In this document: piece after piece, positions 25,623 to 38,800 of the stretch
Position numbering within the stretch: the stretch's first letter is position 1
How the letters are laid out: each line of letters opens with the position of its first letter
DNA from: Styela clava
Taxonomy: Eukaryota; Chordata; Ascidiacea; Stolidobranchia; Styelidae
Assembly: GCF_964204865.1 (NCBI RefSeq)
Contig: NC_135250.1
Location: forward strand, 10,292,001 to 10,356,000
Length of the DNA: 64,000 bases
Direction: 5' to 3'
Program-made: the position numbers and the translations under genes
Notes under the pieces: model-generated
The model's input: the letters and a program-made list of their open reading frames with translations, nothing else
Told to the model about the DNA's origin: nothing
The model's database searches: none

Positions 25623-28614
25623 CTATCTTGAAAGTCCTAGTTTGGGAATTTCAAATATATCTCTTTTTTTTAAATAAAGTACAGTATATATATGATCTAA
25701 GCGATTGTCTACAATAATGCTTATTATTTTGCGGGGAGATAATTATGCTATTCTTGGTTATCAATCTAATACTGTCTTGTTCAGGTATCCTTGCGGTCCA
25801 GTAAAAGATAAAATGAAGTAGGGGTAACGATTTGCAGGTATTAAATGGTATTTCAAAACCCCATAGATATAGTAAAAATCTTTAAACAATTATAACTGAT
25901 TCTCCTTATTGTCCCATGGTGACGACGGAAGACAATGGGTCGGTATACTTACGTTTTTGAAGTGACTTGGAACTTCTCCAACAGCTAACAACAAAGTTGT
26001 CGCCTTTTTTCTCACAAAATCGTTTGCAGATTTTGGGATATCCTGATACCATGTTTCTGCTGCCTTTAGTCTAAAAAAGGATTTTTTTTTTCAGAAGTCT
26101 TAACCGCCGGTCACGGCATTCCCGTGCATTATTTTCAATAACAACTAGTATGTCAAGTGTTATGTTGATGTTTCAGCACAAGTTCACAAATTCCAGTGCT
26201 GTAAAAAAACAATTCCTGAATATAGTTCATGGTTTGAAACGCCCCAAAACCGCAATTTCCTTTTATCTAAGCATTGTTTTGAACCAAATATTCACCGACT
26301 TTGTAGATTATAGCAAAATTACAAAATGGATAAATTTTACAGAATGCGAGGGCTTTGTGTAAAATAGTATGTAACTTTGCCAGATTTTATCAAATTTTTG
26401 TCCTCTATATGTCAAAACAAATACGATTTTACTTTGTGGTTATTTAGAAAGCCCAAATTCACGGTTGGTCGACAAATCATAACAATACAGGTCACGCAAC
26501 TTAACTTGCAAATTGTAGAATAAATATTAATTTTCATTCTTGCGTTTTAGGCACTATGCATACCCGTAATTGATCGGTCGTAAACAACATTTCAAATTAA
26601 ATTATGGTATATACATTATTTTATCGTGAAATAAAGCAACCAGAGAATGATAAATTGGTATAGGCACTGTCGAATCAGAAATATTCCAGTTTCTAGAGAT
26701 TGTGACTCGTCACATAATATCAGCGATTGCTAGTGCGAGGGCTTGTTATGACCACTCAATTTGAATTTAGTATTTCGATCGTAGAGTGAATTTGAATGGT
26801 TATCGTACAAATTTGCTATTGTTGGTATACGCCAGGGGTCGGCAAACTTTCGTCGTTCGCGGGCCAAAAAATGGTTGCAAGTCATTGGCGGGCCGCACAT
26901 ATTTTTAGAAAGTTAAAAACCGAGGAAATGGCCAATGAATCACATTTTGTCACACCGATTTTAGTTTACAAGCAGCGCGCGAAGACTGATATTTGAATAT
27001 TTTTTGCGCCATTTACTCATTTGCACTCAGCATCAACTTTTTTACGTTATGTTGCCATTTGTCTAATTATAATCAATTTATAGGCTCATTAAACGAGTGA
27101 TTGTGAATTATATACTTGGTAGGTTATAATATAATTTAGTGTCTCAAAACGAATTCTGTTACGTAAAGAGTAAAAGAATATATTCGTCAATACAGTTGTT
27201 TTGTTAATATAATCCATGCGAAGCGTCGCGTGCCGGATTATATTGTTCCGCGGCCGGATCTAGCCCACGGGCCGCAGTTTGCCGACCCCTGGTATACGCT
27301 ATCATTTTAAATTGTCATATTGTCTCCCAGTAAGAGTAAACTTACCATCGCACGGGCATGCGGGTATCGCAATCTCCCCACTCTTCTAGATCCATTTCGC
27401 GAATATCCAAGAACGTCGATAGACATGGCCCCTATAAAAAAATTATTTTTATATTTTTATTTAAATATACAATAGTTCTTATATTTGTATCGGCATTGGT
27501 ATCTTTACCAAGCGCACAAAAGAGATGAATTGTCAATCAAAATAATCCATTAATCAACGTCAGATTTCATCTCGCCAAATTCTTGAACATGAATGCATTC
27601 TATTCACAGAAATATTGCAAAATTTTCAGCTCCACTACTTCACGCATCTTAGTGTTAATTATCTATCCAAATTTTAAACCCCCAACAAAAACGCTGGAGT
27701 TTATAAGTCGAGAAATTTGTACGTCTTAGGCATTTATTACGGCATATTTATTAGGCATAAGAATACAAAAAAAGCGGCCCTTCAAAACAAATTTGTTTTA
27801 AGTTTAGTCTATTTTCTGCGATAAGTTGAAAGTTCAATAGCCAGTAAAGTTGAAGTACTGAGTGCAGAGCTTTTATCAGTCAGTAAACTTATTGCTTTTA
27901 GCCTAATACCAGCTAGAATACCTGCTAGCCATTGTCCATTGAATTCTCGGGATAATGCTTATCTTTCAAAATGGACAATTTCAAACACTTTAAGAGCACT
28001 TGTGGGTGTAATGAAATGGTAATCTCACTTGACGATCGAATTACATCACACTGGACGTAAACACGCGCCTTTGAAGCATCATAACCTACCCAGCATGCAT
28101 CTTGTGGGCAAAAGTATTTCTGAATTCCATAGCTAATTGCAGTTTCCATTACCGGTGACCGTGCATTTGGACCCACGTACATTTGAACCCATACACCCGC
28201 CACTTGTAGAATACTTTACACTTGACTAAAAAATGTGGCTTTTCCTATAATAAAGCCGATTTTCTTTTGGTGAGAAATGAGGACAAATATTCCATTTTTA
28301 TCATCCATGTTGCCACAATCATATTGAGAGTGATCGGTCATAATGACTATGAGTAAAGTGTATTTAAAAACATATATTTCTAGAATGTTTAGTGATAAAT
28401 TTTGATTTTGATAACGCATTTCCGCCTAAGTTTGGAATATGGAGGGATTAATATGAATCGTTTTGAATGATTTTCTCCGTGTTAGGCTATCGGGTTGCCA
28501 TAACAATATCAAATTTGATTTTTATGATACCTCTAAACAAATTTTCATTACCAAGAATTTAACAACTTACTCACCGATAATAACAACGACAAAGACGATG
28601 CTTATTATTTTCAT
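25623..28614 (-). CDS. Probable small secreted eight-cysteine protein
   Basis: Proposed exons, in transcription order: 28575-28614, 28090-28202, 27346-27431, 25953-26059, 25623-25636. All introns are GT-AG and phases agree, giving 119 residues. Residues 1-19 or so (MKIISIVFVVVII joined to VAGVWVQ) form a hydrophobic signal peptide that is continuous only after splicing, which supports the first join. The mature part has eight cysteines, enough for four disulfides, including FCPQDAC and ICKRFC. I recognise no family. The exon 4 acceptor is one of several nearby AGs; the one chosen avoids a stop and adds the eighth cysteine. The 14-bp last exon is the weakest part. Intron 3 carries a hAT MITE. 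A defence peptide or ligand role is only a guess. Confidence 0.42.
26833..27291. mobile_element. Non-autonomous hAT element (MITE), CAGGGGTCGGCAAAC family
   Basis: The 459-bp element has perfect 15-bp terminal inverted repeats CAGGGGTCGGCAAAC and perfect 8-bp target duplications GTATACGC (26825-26832 and 27292-27299). Subterminal GCGGGCC/GGGCCGC motifs are typical of this hAT class. The clean ends suggest fairly recent insertion. It lies in intron 3 of the proposed eight-cysteine gene. Confidence 0.95.
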
Positions 28615-29506
28615 TGTGTAATTTCTTTTCTACTCAATTCCAAAGACTTCAACAAGATTAATCAATAGTAAAATATATCTTAAAATATAAATGGAATATT
28701 TAATTGTAAATGTTAAAACAATATTTCATAAACAGCTACACGAGCGTTTGTTTTAATGTTTCTATATTTTGTCTAAACAAAGACTTGTGTTGTAAATTTC
28801 AGAAAACAATTCAGAAAAGTTTGCAGATCAAAATTCACATTCCAAAATACATGTATATAGTTTCTGCGGTGAGACGCTAGAAAATTAATATGAAAGTTAA
28901 AATGGGTGCCAAGCATAATTATTGGCGTAACATATTTTCCTCAAAAGCTTACGTACCCGAAATAGAAACGTGATCGAATTTATTATATAAAATATATAAT
29001 ATAATAAAATGCAAAAAAAAAAATTTTCTAATTTTGCTAAAAAAAATTTCAATTGATTATTTTATAATATTCTATTCGAAAAATTATTTTGTCGACGTTA
29101 TTCACGTTTTTCACTCCGAACAGGAAAGACCCTCTGCATGCACCCACTGAATATATTGGTTCTTCGGTATTTGTTAATGACAGTTTTCAGGTGATTCAGT
29201 ATCGTTATGCGATATGATGATTTATGGCATAGCAACAAAAAATGCTTATCGCTGAATCCGGACAAAAGTAACAAGATACTTTTCTCGGTAGCTAAACGAT
29301 TACAATTGTACCAAAACAAGAGGTGAAAGAATTCCACAACATCATGACATTTTCTAAAGAGTTTATATCGTATTATTTTTTCGTTTCGCAGCATTTTTAA
29401 AAATCAGAAGTTTTTAAATCTACAATATTTTTACCATCAACGTGATTTAATGATATCAAATTCCGCAAAATGTGCGTGAATTCTGACACAAACGGCTAAT
29501 TTCATT

Positions 29507-29775
29507 AATGAAAGAATAACTTTTCGATTATTCTAAACGTTTATTTTTTTTTTAATCAAACTTTTACGCTCTTTAATTCAAGATATCAAAATTTCTAATA
29601 CAGGGAAAACCAATAAATTCATTGATTTTATTCGAAAACTGCTTTTACACTTAAAACTCGGTTTGTGTGTGGTTGTATTCAAAGGTTTCTGTAATCTGGG
29701 ACTTCAATGAAAGAATAACTCTCTAAATATTCTGAACATTTTTTTTGATTTAAACTTTTACGCTCAATAATTCAA
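29507..29775. repeat. Local duplication of a 70-bp segment
   Basis: AATGAAAGAATAACT starts two related segments, 29507-29581 and 29706-29775, that both run through a T-rich core to CTTTTACGCTC and AATTCAA. Spacing is about 200 bases. This looks like an ancient tandem duplication of non-coding DNA. Confidence 0.65.
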
Positions 29776-29844
29776 AAACTTTATTACACGCAGACTAAAA
29801 AACAGGTTTCTGGGACACTTTGCACAAAGTCATGTTCTCTGGAA

Positions 29845-30748
29845 CAGTGGTTATAAATCTTTTTCAGTTCGGGAACCGGTAAAATTTCAAAACAAATTTT
29901 GCGGACCGGCGGACTTTTGAAATGAACCAAAAATTTCATGAACACAAAACATAATCAAAAGATTGTAATAACGACAAAGTAAGCGGTGCAAAGGAAGTCA
30001 ATTTAATGAGAAATTTGCTGCTGTCTTTTTAATATTATACATGTTAAACGCGGTTCTAATGAAGTTTTTGCAAAGCGAAGTAGAGCGTTGACTACCACAC
30101 GATTTTGTTAGCTTTGCGGGTTTTATTGCGTCGTTTGAAAAAATTTTGGCGTAAACACGGCACATCGGAAGCGGTTCTTTTTTGCTGCTGGGAGCAATAG
30201 TGAAACCTAGCCCCAAATACTTCTTATCATATACTGTATAAAAAAGCCCTTGCGTTTTTTGCGTGATTCATGTTAACATTGCTGCAAGGTCATTCCGGGG
30301 CATGTTTTTAAGTAGCAATCTTTGCCTCTGTTCTGTCAACACCACTAACTTGGCTTTCACCGATGAAAGAACGGGATAATACTTTGCTGTTTGTTTGCCT
30401 CCATTTTACTACCAAACATTGCTGAATTATAGGCCTACTGTCAAAATATGGATTCAGTCTCATGGTTCTCAATCAAATACCGTACTATGTGCTATGTAAC
30501 TCCTCCGTTATGACGCTGGCCGCCGTTCAGGGCCTGAAATGGGCAGAGGACCTCCCACCAAGTTTGGTAAACTTTGGTTGTTAGACGAATACCGGTAATA
30601 CAAATCAATGAACGTTTAAAAAAAAATTACGAAATTAATGGACATGCCGTCAATACCTTGTAATTTGCAATTTGCTTGTAATATATTAATATTGGAATAT
30701 ATTTGGCGGACCGGCAGCAGTCCGCGGACCAGCGGTTGAGTGCCACTG
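29845..30748 (-). mobile_element. hAT DNA transposon relic
   Basis: Ends are CAGTGGTTATAAATC at the left and CAGTGGCACTCAACC (inverse strand) at the right. Flanking 8-bp duplications CTCTGGAA and CTCTAGAA differ at one base. GCGGACCGGC-type motifs sit inside both ends. The 904-bp copy carries a transposase N-terminus on the minus strand. Confidence 0.88.
29998..30237 (-). pseudogene. hAT transposase N-terminal remnant
   Basis: The minus-strand frame reads YDKKYLGLGFT followed by IFSNDAIKPAKLTKS, the layout of the N-terminus of ZBED5-like hAT transposases (conserved LGFT and SND-x3-P-x-KL blocks). The cysteine and histidine pairs of the finger are mostly lost and the rest of the enzyme is absent, so it is dead. 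Confidence 0.72.
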
Positions 30749-32283
30749 CTCTAGAAGATGTTCTAAATGACATGGGTTTTGTCTTTTTTAGCTCACATTG
30801 TACAGATATATTTATATCGCTTGTGCTATTGGAAAATTCTTAAATCATTTTGAATCTATTTTGTTCTCTCTGTGAAGTTCCTAAAAAGATAAAATCGTAG
30901 CCGTTGTTGTATGTGATCTACATGTCACCGTGTTATACGAAAACTTAAATCTAAACTTTCACTTACACATTTAGTTCAGTGGTGATTAGCGTTTCTATTG
31001 CCACTGAATGTGGATACCAAATTACGTCAGCACCGCTGAATCTTATCTTGCAATTCGTCTGAGCTACGATGCTACCATCTGACGACGCGCTTGTGTCTGC
31101 GCTCTCCTTTCGGGTATTTTCTGAGTTTAAGTAATCGGCTGTTAACGAATTCAGCCTTCATCCCGCAGGAGAAAATAGTAACGCACGCGAAAAACAAACT
31201 TCGTTGGGGTAATATAATTTGTTTGTAAAGATGAACAAAGGTAACAATCGACGAACTTGTTTGTCATAAAAATGAGAGAATACATACGGAATTCCGGTAC
31301 TTTCATGTGCGCTTCGAAACGTAATTCAGCTTTATGTTAGAAAAAAGAATATATCTCATTGTCTCATATTTATAAATTTAATATTTGTTACCCTCACGCT
31401 GTGAATCCCAAAACAACAACTCGACATTGAGCGAGACCGACAGATGGCCAATACAACGTTACGTCCCAAATAAGATAAGGTAGATTTTAACAGTACTGTG
31501 ACCATATTCTTGTAAAAGTGATTTGCCAAGTTGTTCCGGTATGCGCTAGCTAGACAATACGCCTTCGACTACAACGTCAGTCGGTGTTTATCTGTTTACT
31601 CTTTGGTGGTTTGATATCGGCAACCAGCAACGACCACGCAAAGTTACTGTAAATGATTATTTAAAAAATACTGTTCGTTTCTCGACGCCTCAATGACTAC
31701 TTTTATCGTAGAGGACCCGTTTGATTTACAAAGAACTCGTCGATGTAGGTTTTTAAATGTTCTGAAAAGCGTTTGTTTTAGCTCTAGGAAAGCACTATAA
31801 AAAAAATCTTGTGTGTGCATTTTCATTGTGCTAGCATATTCCAAGGGTTACCAGTAAACAAATCCAATACCCAGAACACTGTAAATGTCATATTTACAAA
31901 ATGATAAAATTACTGATTACTATTCAAACACTTGCGTTCATTTTCATAGACCGAATACCAATAATTTCGAGCAGTCTCTATGAGAAAAGTTTATTTATCA
32001 ACATACTTAGGTGAAATTTGTTACTTGCTGGCTGCCACAATCTTCAATGGCATGTTGACATAGCCCACTCAACTTGCGCAGTAGATCACTTAACAATTCT
32101 ACAATTTTTGGCAGTCACGGATTTTAAGTAAAAAAGCTTTTTTTTGTTGTTTTTTGTTTTTCCAATTGGATTACTATATTACTATATCAATTTCCGAACA
32201 GATGTCCGCAAAAATTAAACTAGAAGTTATTCAAAGGAAATCCTCTTTTTGATACTTTTTCTTCGTTTTTGTTTGTTTACAAC

Positions 32284-32305
32284 ATATATATATATATATA
32301 TATAC
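32284..32305. repeat. (AT)n microsatellite
   Basis: About eleven AT dinucleotides in a row. Similar shorter tracts occur near 35.2, 44.13 and 45.27 kb. Confidence 0.9.
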
Positions 32306-35300
32306 ATGTCATTGCATATCAAATGATCGGCTCATTTCTAAAAAACATAGCAATTTCAAAGAAAGCCAGTTGTCGGATGAAGAAACCTTTGTTTTTAACT
32401 AAAATAATACTTCATAATGAACTCGTTAGAAACGTTCTCAAACTAGGATACAAAATAACTGTTTACATTGTGTGACAGGAACACGCGACATTCTTTCTAA
32501 TCTACGATCGATATTCTATAATACCGTTAGATACCAGAATTATGTCCGATTTTCGACAATATTAAACTTGATTGACAGTATTATATTAGTTCAATTTTTC
32601 AAAGTCGGTAATGGGTGGGCGACTAATTTCACAAATGTGGGCATTGATTTCCGTTCAGAATAAATGATTTTTTTTTAGATGTTTCTTGCTTTCTTGACTG
32701 GATAACTTCGTGAAGATGGTTTTGTTCCGTGAAGCATAGTCTATTTATGACTTAGTTGATTGATTTAAACTTGGCAGTGGGCGATTACAAAATATAATGA
32801 TAATATACGTTCAGCATAAATAAATATCTAAATAATAATTTATCCTCTGTTTGCGTCATCCTGGTCTGTAAAACAAAAACTAGCTATAAAACTCGACCAT
32901 AAAACTATCAGTTACACTTTGAACTATTTAACTTGCTATTCAATCAGATAAAAAATTGATTTATGAGAATAATAGATAACAGTTTCTAAACTTTTACCGG
33001 TCAAATAATAAAAATGCTTTTAATGCGAAATACAGCAACGCAAGTCAATTCTTAAACATCTTCCCTATTGATATGCTAAACCTTTTTCAATCGTAAACAT
33101 TTTTGAAGAGCCTATAAACTGCAAATTGCCACCTTCTCGTAAAACTTTGTCCCGGTGTCCCGGTAAGTCGACCATAAATCGTGTTTTTAGTGATTCATAA
33201 TTGTAGTTCATTATGTGTGAACTGTTCTTAAATGTGAAAGTCAAACAAGTTTTAAAACAATTGGGTCCTCATTCATTTCAGCTCCATAGTCTTTCAATTT
33301 CATGCGCGTGGGCAGTGCTATTGTCAAAACAAATTACTTCACGCTAAGAACGTGACTGGTACAATGTTGAGAAGGATTTGAGATTAGGATCAAAATATTT
33401 GCCAAAATTGAGCTCTGTCAAACACATACGAAGAGTCTATACTATCAACGAAGCAACAACATAAGATAAACAGCGAAAGCCGGGACAATAATCTAAACTT
33501 ACTTAAAAAGATAATCCAAGGAAATTGATGATTGGCAAATTGGCAAAAATTTCATATAGATATTTCGTGATGGATTCCAAAAAATATAAAAAAAACGGGT
33601 TCTCTTTAATATCGAACAGACTATCAACATGTACCCTTTTTTCAAAAAACGTGCCGAAAATAGATTGAATACAAAAATTTCGAAAGTCGAATATAACGCT
33701 AGCTGCCACCCATAAGCTGGGGTCTTCCAAAAAAGAAACAAGACCCGTTTCGCTGGTGACCCCGAGCCCGTGCGAACCCCTAAATTCCATTACTACTTAA
33801 AACCTCATCGCCAACAGTTTTGCACGATTTATCATAGGAACATAACAAAATTTTTGACTTGATGTACTCTTATTTAACAAAAGGCCACATTCTCCAGTAA
33901 CCCTGGCCATTCAGATTGACAATGGCCATACAGAACAGAATGCGAAGGTCATTTGAAAAAAGCAAAAAATCACAACAAAATGCAAGTTCTGAAACAATTA
34001 TAGTGGTTTGAATATTATTAGTCCTAACAGATCGTGCACTTGTTATATCTGCTGCACCGACTTTGAGGTATCAAATAACATATTTTCGTCCTCATGATGT
34101 CGCTGCGATACCGAAAGTTTTTCTCGAATAATCTGGAAGAATGATACCGGACTAAAATAAACACCTCTACAAATTTTGCCGCAATATTAATTATAATTTG
34201 AGATATTATTTTCGACATAATATGATTTCTTGTACTCCATGCATAGAGAAAAGAAGCTGTATTTAAAACAAATTTCTGGATAAAAACTTGATCGTAGTAT
34301 AATATGCTAATCTTGATGTCTGATAGTTGAAAATTTAGATAAGGAATTTTGTTCTCATAAAGAAAGACTTCCCCAATGAGTTAAAGAAGAAATAGGAAAA
34401 TTATAAAAGTACTCATATTATGTGTGACATTGACAACAACATAGAAACAAAATGATTTACATAGGCTCACCACATGTATAAAGATTTCTAAAATAGTTTA
34501 TTTTTTACGAAGTATTCCACGTAATTGTTCATCGACACTACTATAGTATACGATTACCTGTTATGCTTTTTATATATATTACTGAAATTTACCGATTTCG
34601 GAATAGCTTACTCAATTTAATATATAGCCCGAGTGAGATGATCGTACCGCTTTGTGGAAAATTGTGGTTAATTTTGGGAATTAATACCGGTTTTGGCCGG
34701 TTCAAATTCAATACCTTATCAACCGCAATGAAGCTTGACACACCCATCGTTACCTAAATGTAACTGGACCATGATTCACAATTGGGTAATGATTAACAAT
34801 TCGCGCTCTTGGTATAACAATTTACGTTATGATGGAGAATTGTTCATCTTAGTTTATCGGACGGACGATGAATTCATTCGGTAAATAAACCCAACAGCGA
34901 CCGAAGGTTTGTTCACCTTTCTTGGGAACAAGACGAATGATCTAACAACAGCTTTGCAGTAGACTAATAAACACACATTGACAATCGTGATTCAATTTTA
35001 TTTCATGAATAAAAATTTTGATAAAAGTACATCTAAAAAAAGCTATTTTTCAAAGATTCATTGAAAAATACGTCAACTTTTTCGTGAAACAAGTGAGTCC
35101 TAAATCTAAGACATGATTTTTTGAAAATCTTTCAATGCGGACCAATTCGCAATATAAGAAATGTTTACCATCCAATATCTTTCATTACATACATATATAA
35201 GATATATATATATACTACAAATTATTGTTTTTGCATGATTGTAAATAAAAATTGAGGCGTGATAAGCCCCTCGTTCGTTGATATAAATTGAAAAAAAAAC

Positions 35301-35886
35301 AAGAAAAAAAACATACATAGGTAAAGTGTTTTCGTAAAGCAGTGTTGCTCTGTGTCATCTCATATACAGAAATAATCTTGAGATGTTTGTAAGCCATACA
35401 TGCACCTCGCAGCAGCGGTGCATTCTGTTTATGGCCCATTCCTAACCCAAGTTGAAAGTTCGAAATATTTTCTGAGTGGGGAGGAATTAATTTTATGTTT
35501 TTATGACGTGAAAACTACAAAAATTTTGTAAGCAAATTCACCTATTTCATTGATAAATTTACACATGAATTTATAACATTACATAAATTCATATAGTCAA
35601 TGTCAGGCCAATCCACATATTTAAATTGCTTTCTACTTCCTTTTATGCTTGTGATTACTTGAGGCCTTCGTTTCAAAGCTTCATCTGAGAGAGATAAAGT
35701 CAGTATTGTTCCAGCGCTTTTGTGCAGTTTCACGGCAAACACATTACGTCACAATAGTTGATAACAACATCGTCTTGAGAATAACAGCATGCTCTACGTT
35801 TCAGAGCGTTTGTCGAACTTTACGTGCAGGACTTCAAGTGTGCATACGAGTAAACCCGTTTGTGAATAAACGAAAACAGCAAACAT

Positions 35887-38800
35887 CTACGATATCAAGA
35901 TATCTGGACAGCAGTTATGAGAGCGAAAGAACAACTCAGCAATTGCATGTGTTTTGATACTTCTCAGTGCCGGAAGACCAAGTAATATTTGTGCAAGACG
36001 CATTTGCTGGTGATGTTCTGCGTCAAATGGCGATGAATTCACTCTCTCGCCTGAAATGACAAAAAAAATCTCATCACGCAAGATTTATATATATAAAAAA
36101 TCGTTAAGAATACTAATGTGGCAGAGTTTCCAGAGCAAATTTTTAGTTAATTCTAGTCGAAAAGAATTTGTGATTTGAAACATTGTCAAGAGAGAACATA
36201 ACTTTTGTGCGAAGCGTCCTAGATTACTGGAACGTTCGGGTACAAGCATACATAAATAGAAGTCCAAGTGTAAAAAGAATTTGCTTCATTGGAGTAAATA
36301 TAAAAAATTCTGGAGTTTCGTTTTTGGTCATCGTGCATTTGTGCAAGACAAGCATAAACGACCGTGTTGATAACTTTTTTGATTTTATTCGCGAAAAAAT
36401 CAATTTAATTTCTGATAGCGTGAGTAAAAGTTATTCGACACTCTCAAGTATTAAACCAGAACGTTTTGAACTTTATTTGAGGTTTCGTCGAGTTTCCTGT
36501 TTCTTTCATTGTGTTAAGTTTTATTATTATACTCTGATGGAACTCTCTGATATCGGAATAAAATCTGTTCAAGTTCAGAATATCTCAAATCGATTTCGCT
36601 TTTTGCCAATCCAAGTCCCTTTTTTGTTCAAGTTTACGGCGTTTGAAATTTGAATACCTTCATTTTAGTGCTAATTATTTTGTTATTATTGCAAATTGCG
36701 CTATATCGATAGATTGCTCCAAGCAAGTTCACGAGAGCTTACTCAGTTCACGGTTCTGGTGATATGGGCAAAATCACATGCTGAGATCTTAAATTTGAAA
36801 ATAAATTTCTAACTAAATAAATGTTATCAGATCAAGATAGTGTTGTAACAGTAGCATGAAAAAAAATGTTTGACTATGATCACAGTAAATGACGTTCCGT
36901 TTTCTTCTCTTTCTGTTCTATCACTTAATTTTTTTATTGAAATATTGATTATTCATTTTTTCATATTGCTGTAATCAGTAGAAATATTTCTAACTTCTGT
37001 ACCACCCAAAGACAAAAACAAAAAGAATCAAGTAATAAAGATGTGACTCTAACTCCGTTTAATAACAAACATAGTGAGTCTTGCGTAACAGAAAATAAAA
37101 AGGTTACGACCTTTCTTATTTGCCTAATTCCTGGAATTTGATCACGCGGAGAAAAGTTTGTTTGCTATGGGTGCTTTACTGGCTTCTATTAATTGCTAAA
37201 AACGACAAAAGAAAGGGACATAGACAATACCTAACCGGAACGGAGGAACTGGAAACTTAGACCATGAGAAATAGTTTTGATTTAATTTTAGCACAATTAC
37301 TGAAACCAACTAAAATTTAATTTAACAAGGTTTGAAAACCATCGATCTAACTGATAAATATTTAGTATCATAAATGAGGCTCATCGATGAACATCTGTTT
37401 GGATAAGGTTATATTTAGAACACTTGAGTTTCCATATCTTCAAAATGATATATTTATTAAACTTTAAAATGAAAACTCAGCTGAACCAAGGCACGTGTGT
37501 GCTGGCTGACACAAACGTCACGAATATTTATTGTGTCATCACCAAGCTGTCAGTCACATAATCGTCGCACTGGTTCACACTAGGACGCATTTGATACAAT
37601 CGTCCATGATTGGTGCAAGCCAAGAATCAAATTCTCAACTCATAAACCATCGGTATTGTTTCAAGGTCACCTCTCTGTGAGCGGCGTTTGTCAATATATG
37701 ATGTTTACCTAATAACTATATATCAAGTGATGACTGCGTAAATATCACGAAGAAGTTTTTTGACCCAGTAACCCCTCTTGAACGTTCGAAATGTAAAAAT
37801 CGATTTACAAAATATGAAAATATTGCTTTCAAGGAAAAAATCTTTCACACAAGTGTCGAATCATTTCATCATATCATCGAGTTTTTAATAAAAACGTGTA
37901 ATAACTTGTCCACATTCGACTGGGAACGCATTGTTTGCATTGGTATTGTAGGAAAAGTTCACAACATTTGTTCATTTTTATGATTTCAAATTTCTGAAAA
38001 TATAAAATGATTGTACCGCACGACATTGATAATAATATCTAACCTCTATATTCGGCGAGGGCATGCATTGCTTCAACTTGTAACGAGGCAATGGTATCTC
38101 GGTCCTTTAATCCAACTACATCTGAAAAAGATGACGATTCAATTTTATTGGCTCTATCTATTGGTGGACTCAGAGTCAATTTTTGGAAATAAAAATACCA
38201 ATCACCAAGATGTAGGCTACAGTTTTCATTTCTTTTTTTATCATGGTAGGCTACATCGTTTTTCACTGAATTATAATTTTTAAACTTTATTTGTGATTAA
38301 AAAAATTGAATTTAAGCCGAAACTGGTCTCTAAGTCCGGTTATGATTGATATAATTTCTTTGACAGCTGCTTTTAATTTTATTAGATAACAAATACTTAA
38401 ATCTAAGATTTTGGTATATATTGAAAATGTCATATCATTTGAGTCCAAAATTTTTATTTTAAACATAAGAAAGTATAATTAATTTTTGACTGCATGATGT
38501 TTGCAATAGAACTCCATATTTGACTCCACGTCGGCTATAAAAAACAAGTCTCTACCGCTCTGATTTTTTATTTTGAAATAAGAATAAGCTTTGAGTTGTG
38601 CTTTTATGAATAGACCTCTCTACCCTGTTGTTTGACCCCAATGCCCTTATTTAACCTTGAACATTTATCCGGTAAATATTTGTTCCAATTGAACGGGATG
38701 ACTCAGTGATATTAAACAAATTAATTATTAAATACAAACAACCACAACTTTTGTAACCTCTTCAACCAGAAACTACGTCAGGGTAAAATAAAAAATACCC

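Larger units (their letters stand above)
28615..35886. other. Intergenic region with one hAT relic
   Basis: No supported gene apart from the transposase remnant near 30.0-30.2 kb. It holds a duplicated 70-bp segment at 29.5-29.8 kb, a TA microsatellite at 32.28 kb, and long AT-rich low-complexity tracts. The 95-codon minus-strand frame at 33503-33790 has no recognisable domain or splice signals. Confidence 0.5.

Noticed and set aside
33503-33790. 95-codon minus-strand frame
   Set aside because: Overlaps another open frame in a different phase and has no recognisable motif or gene context.
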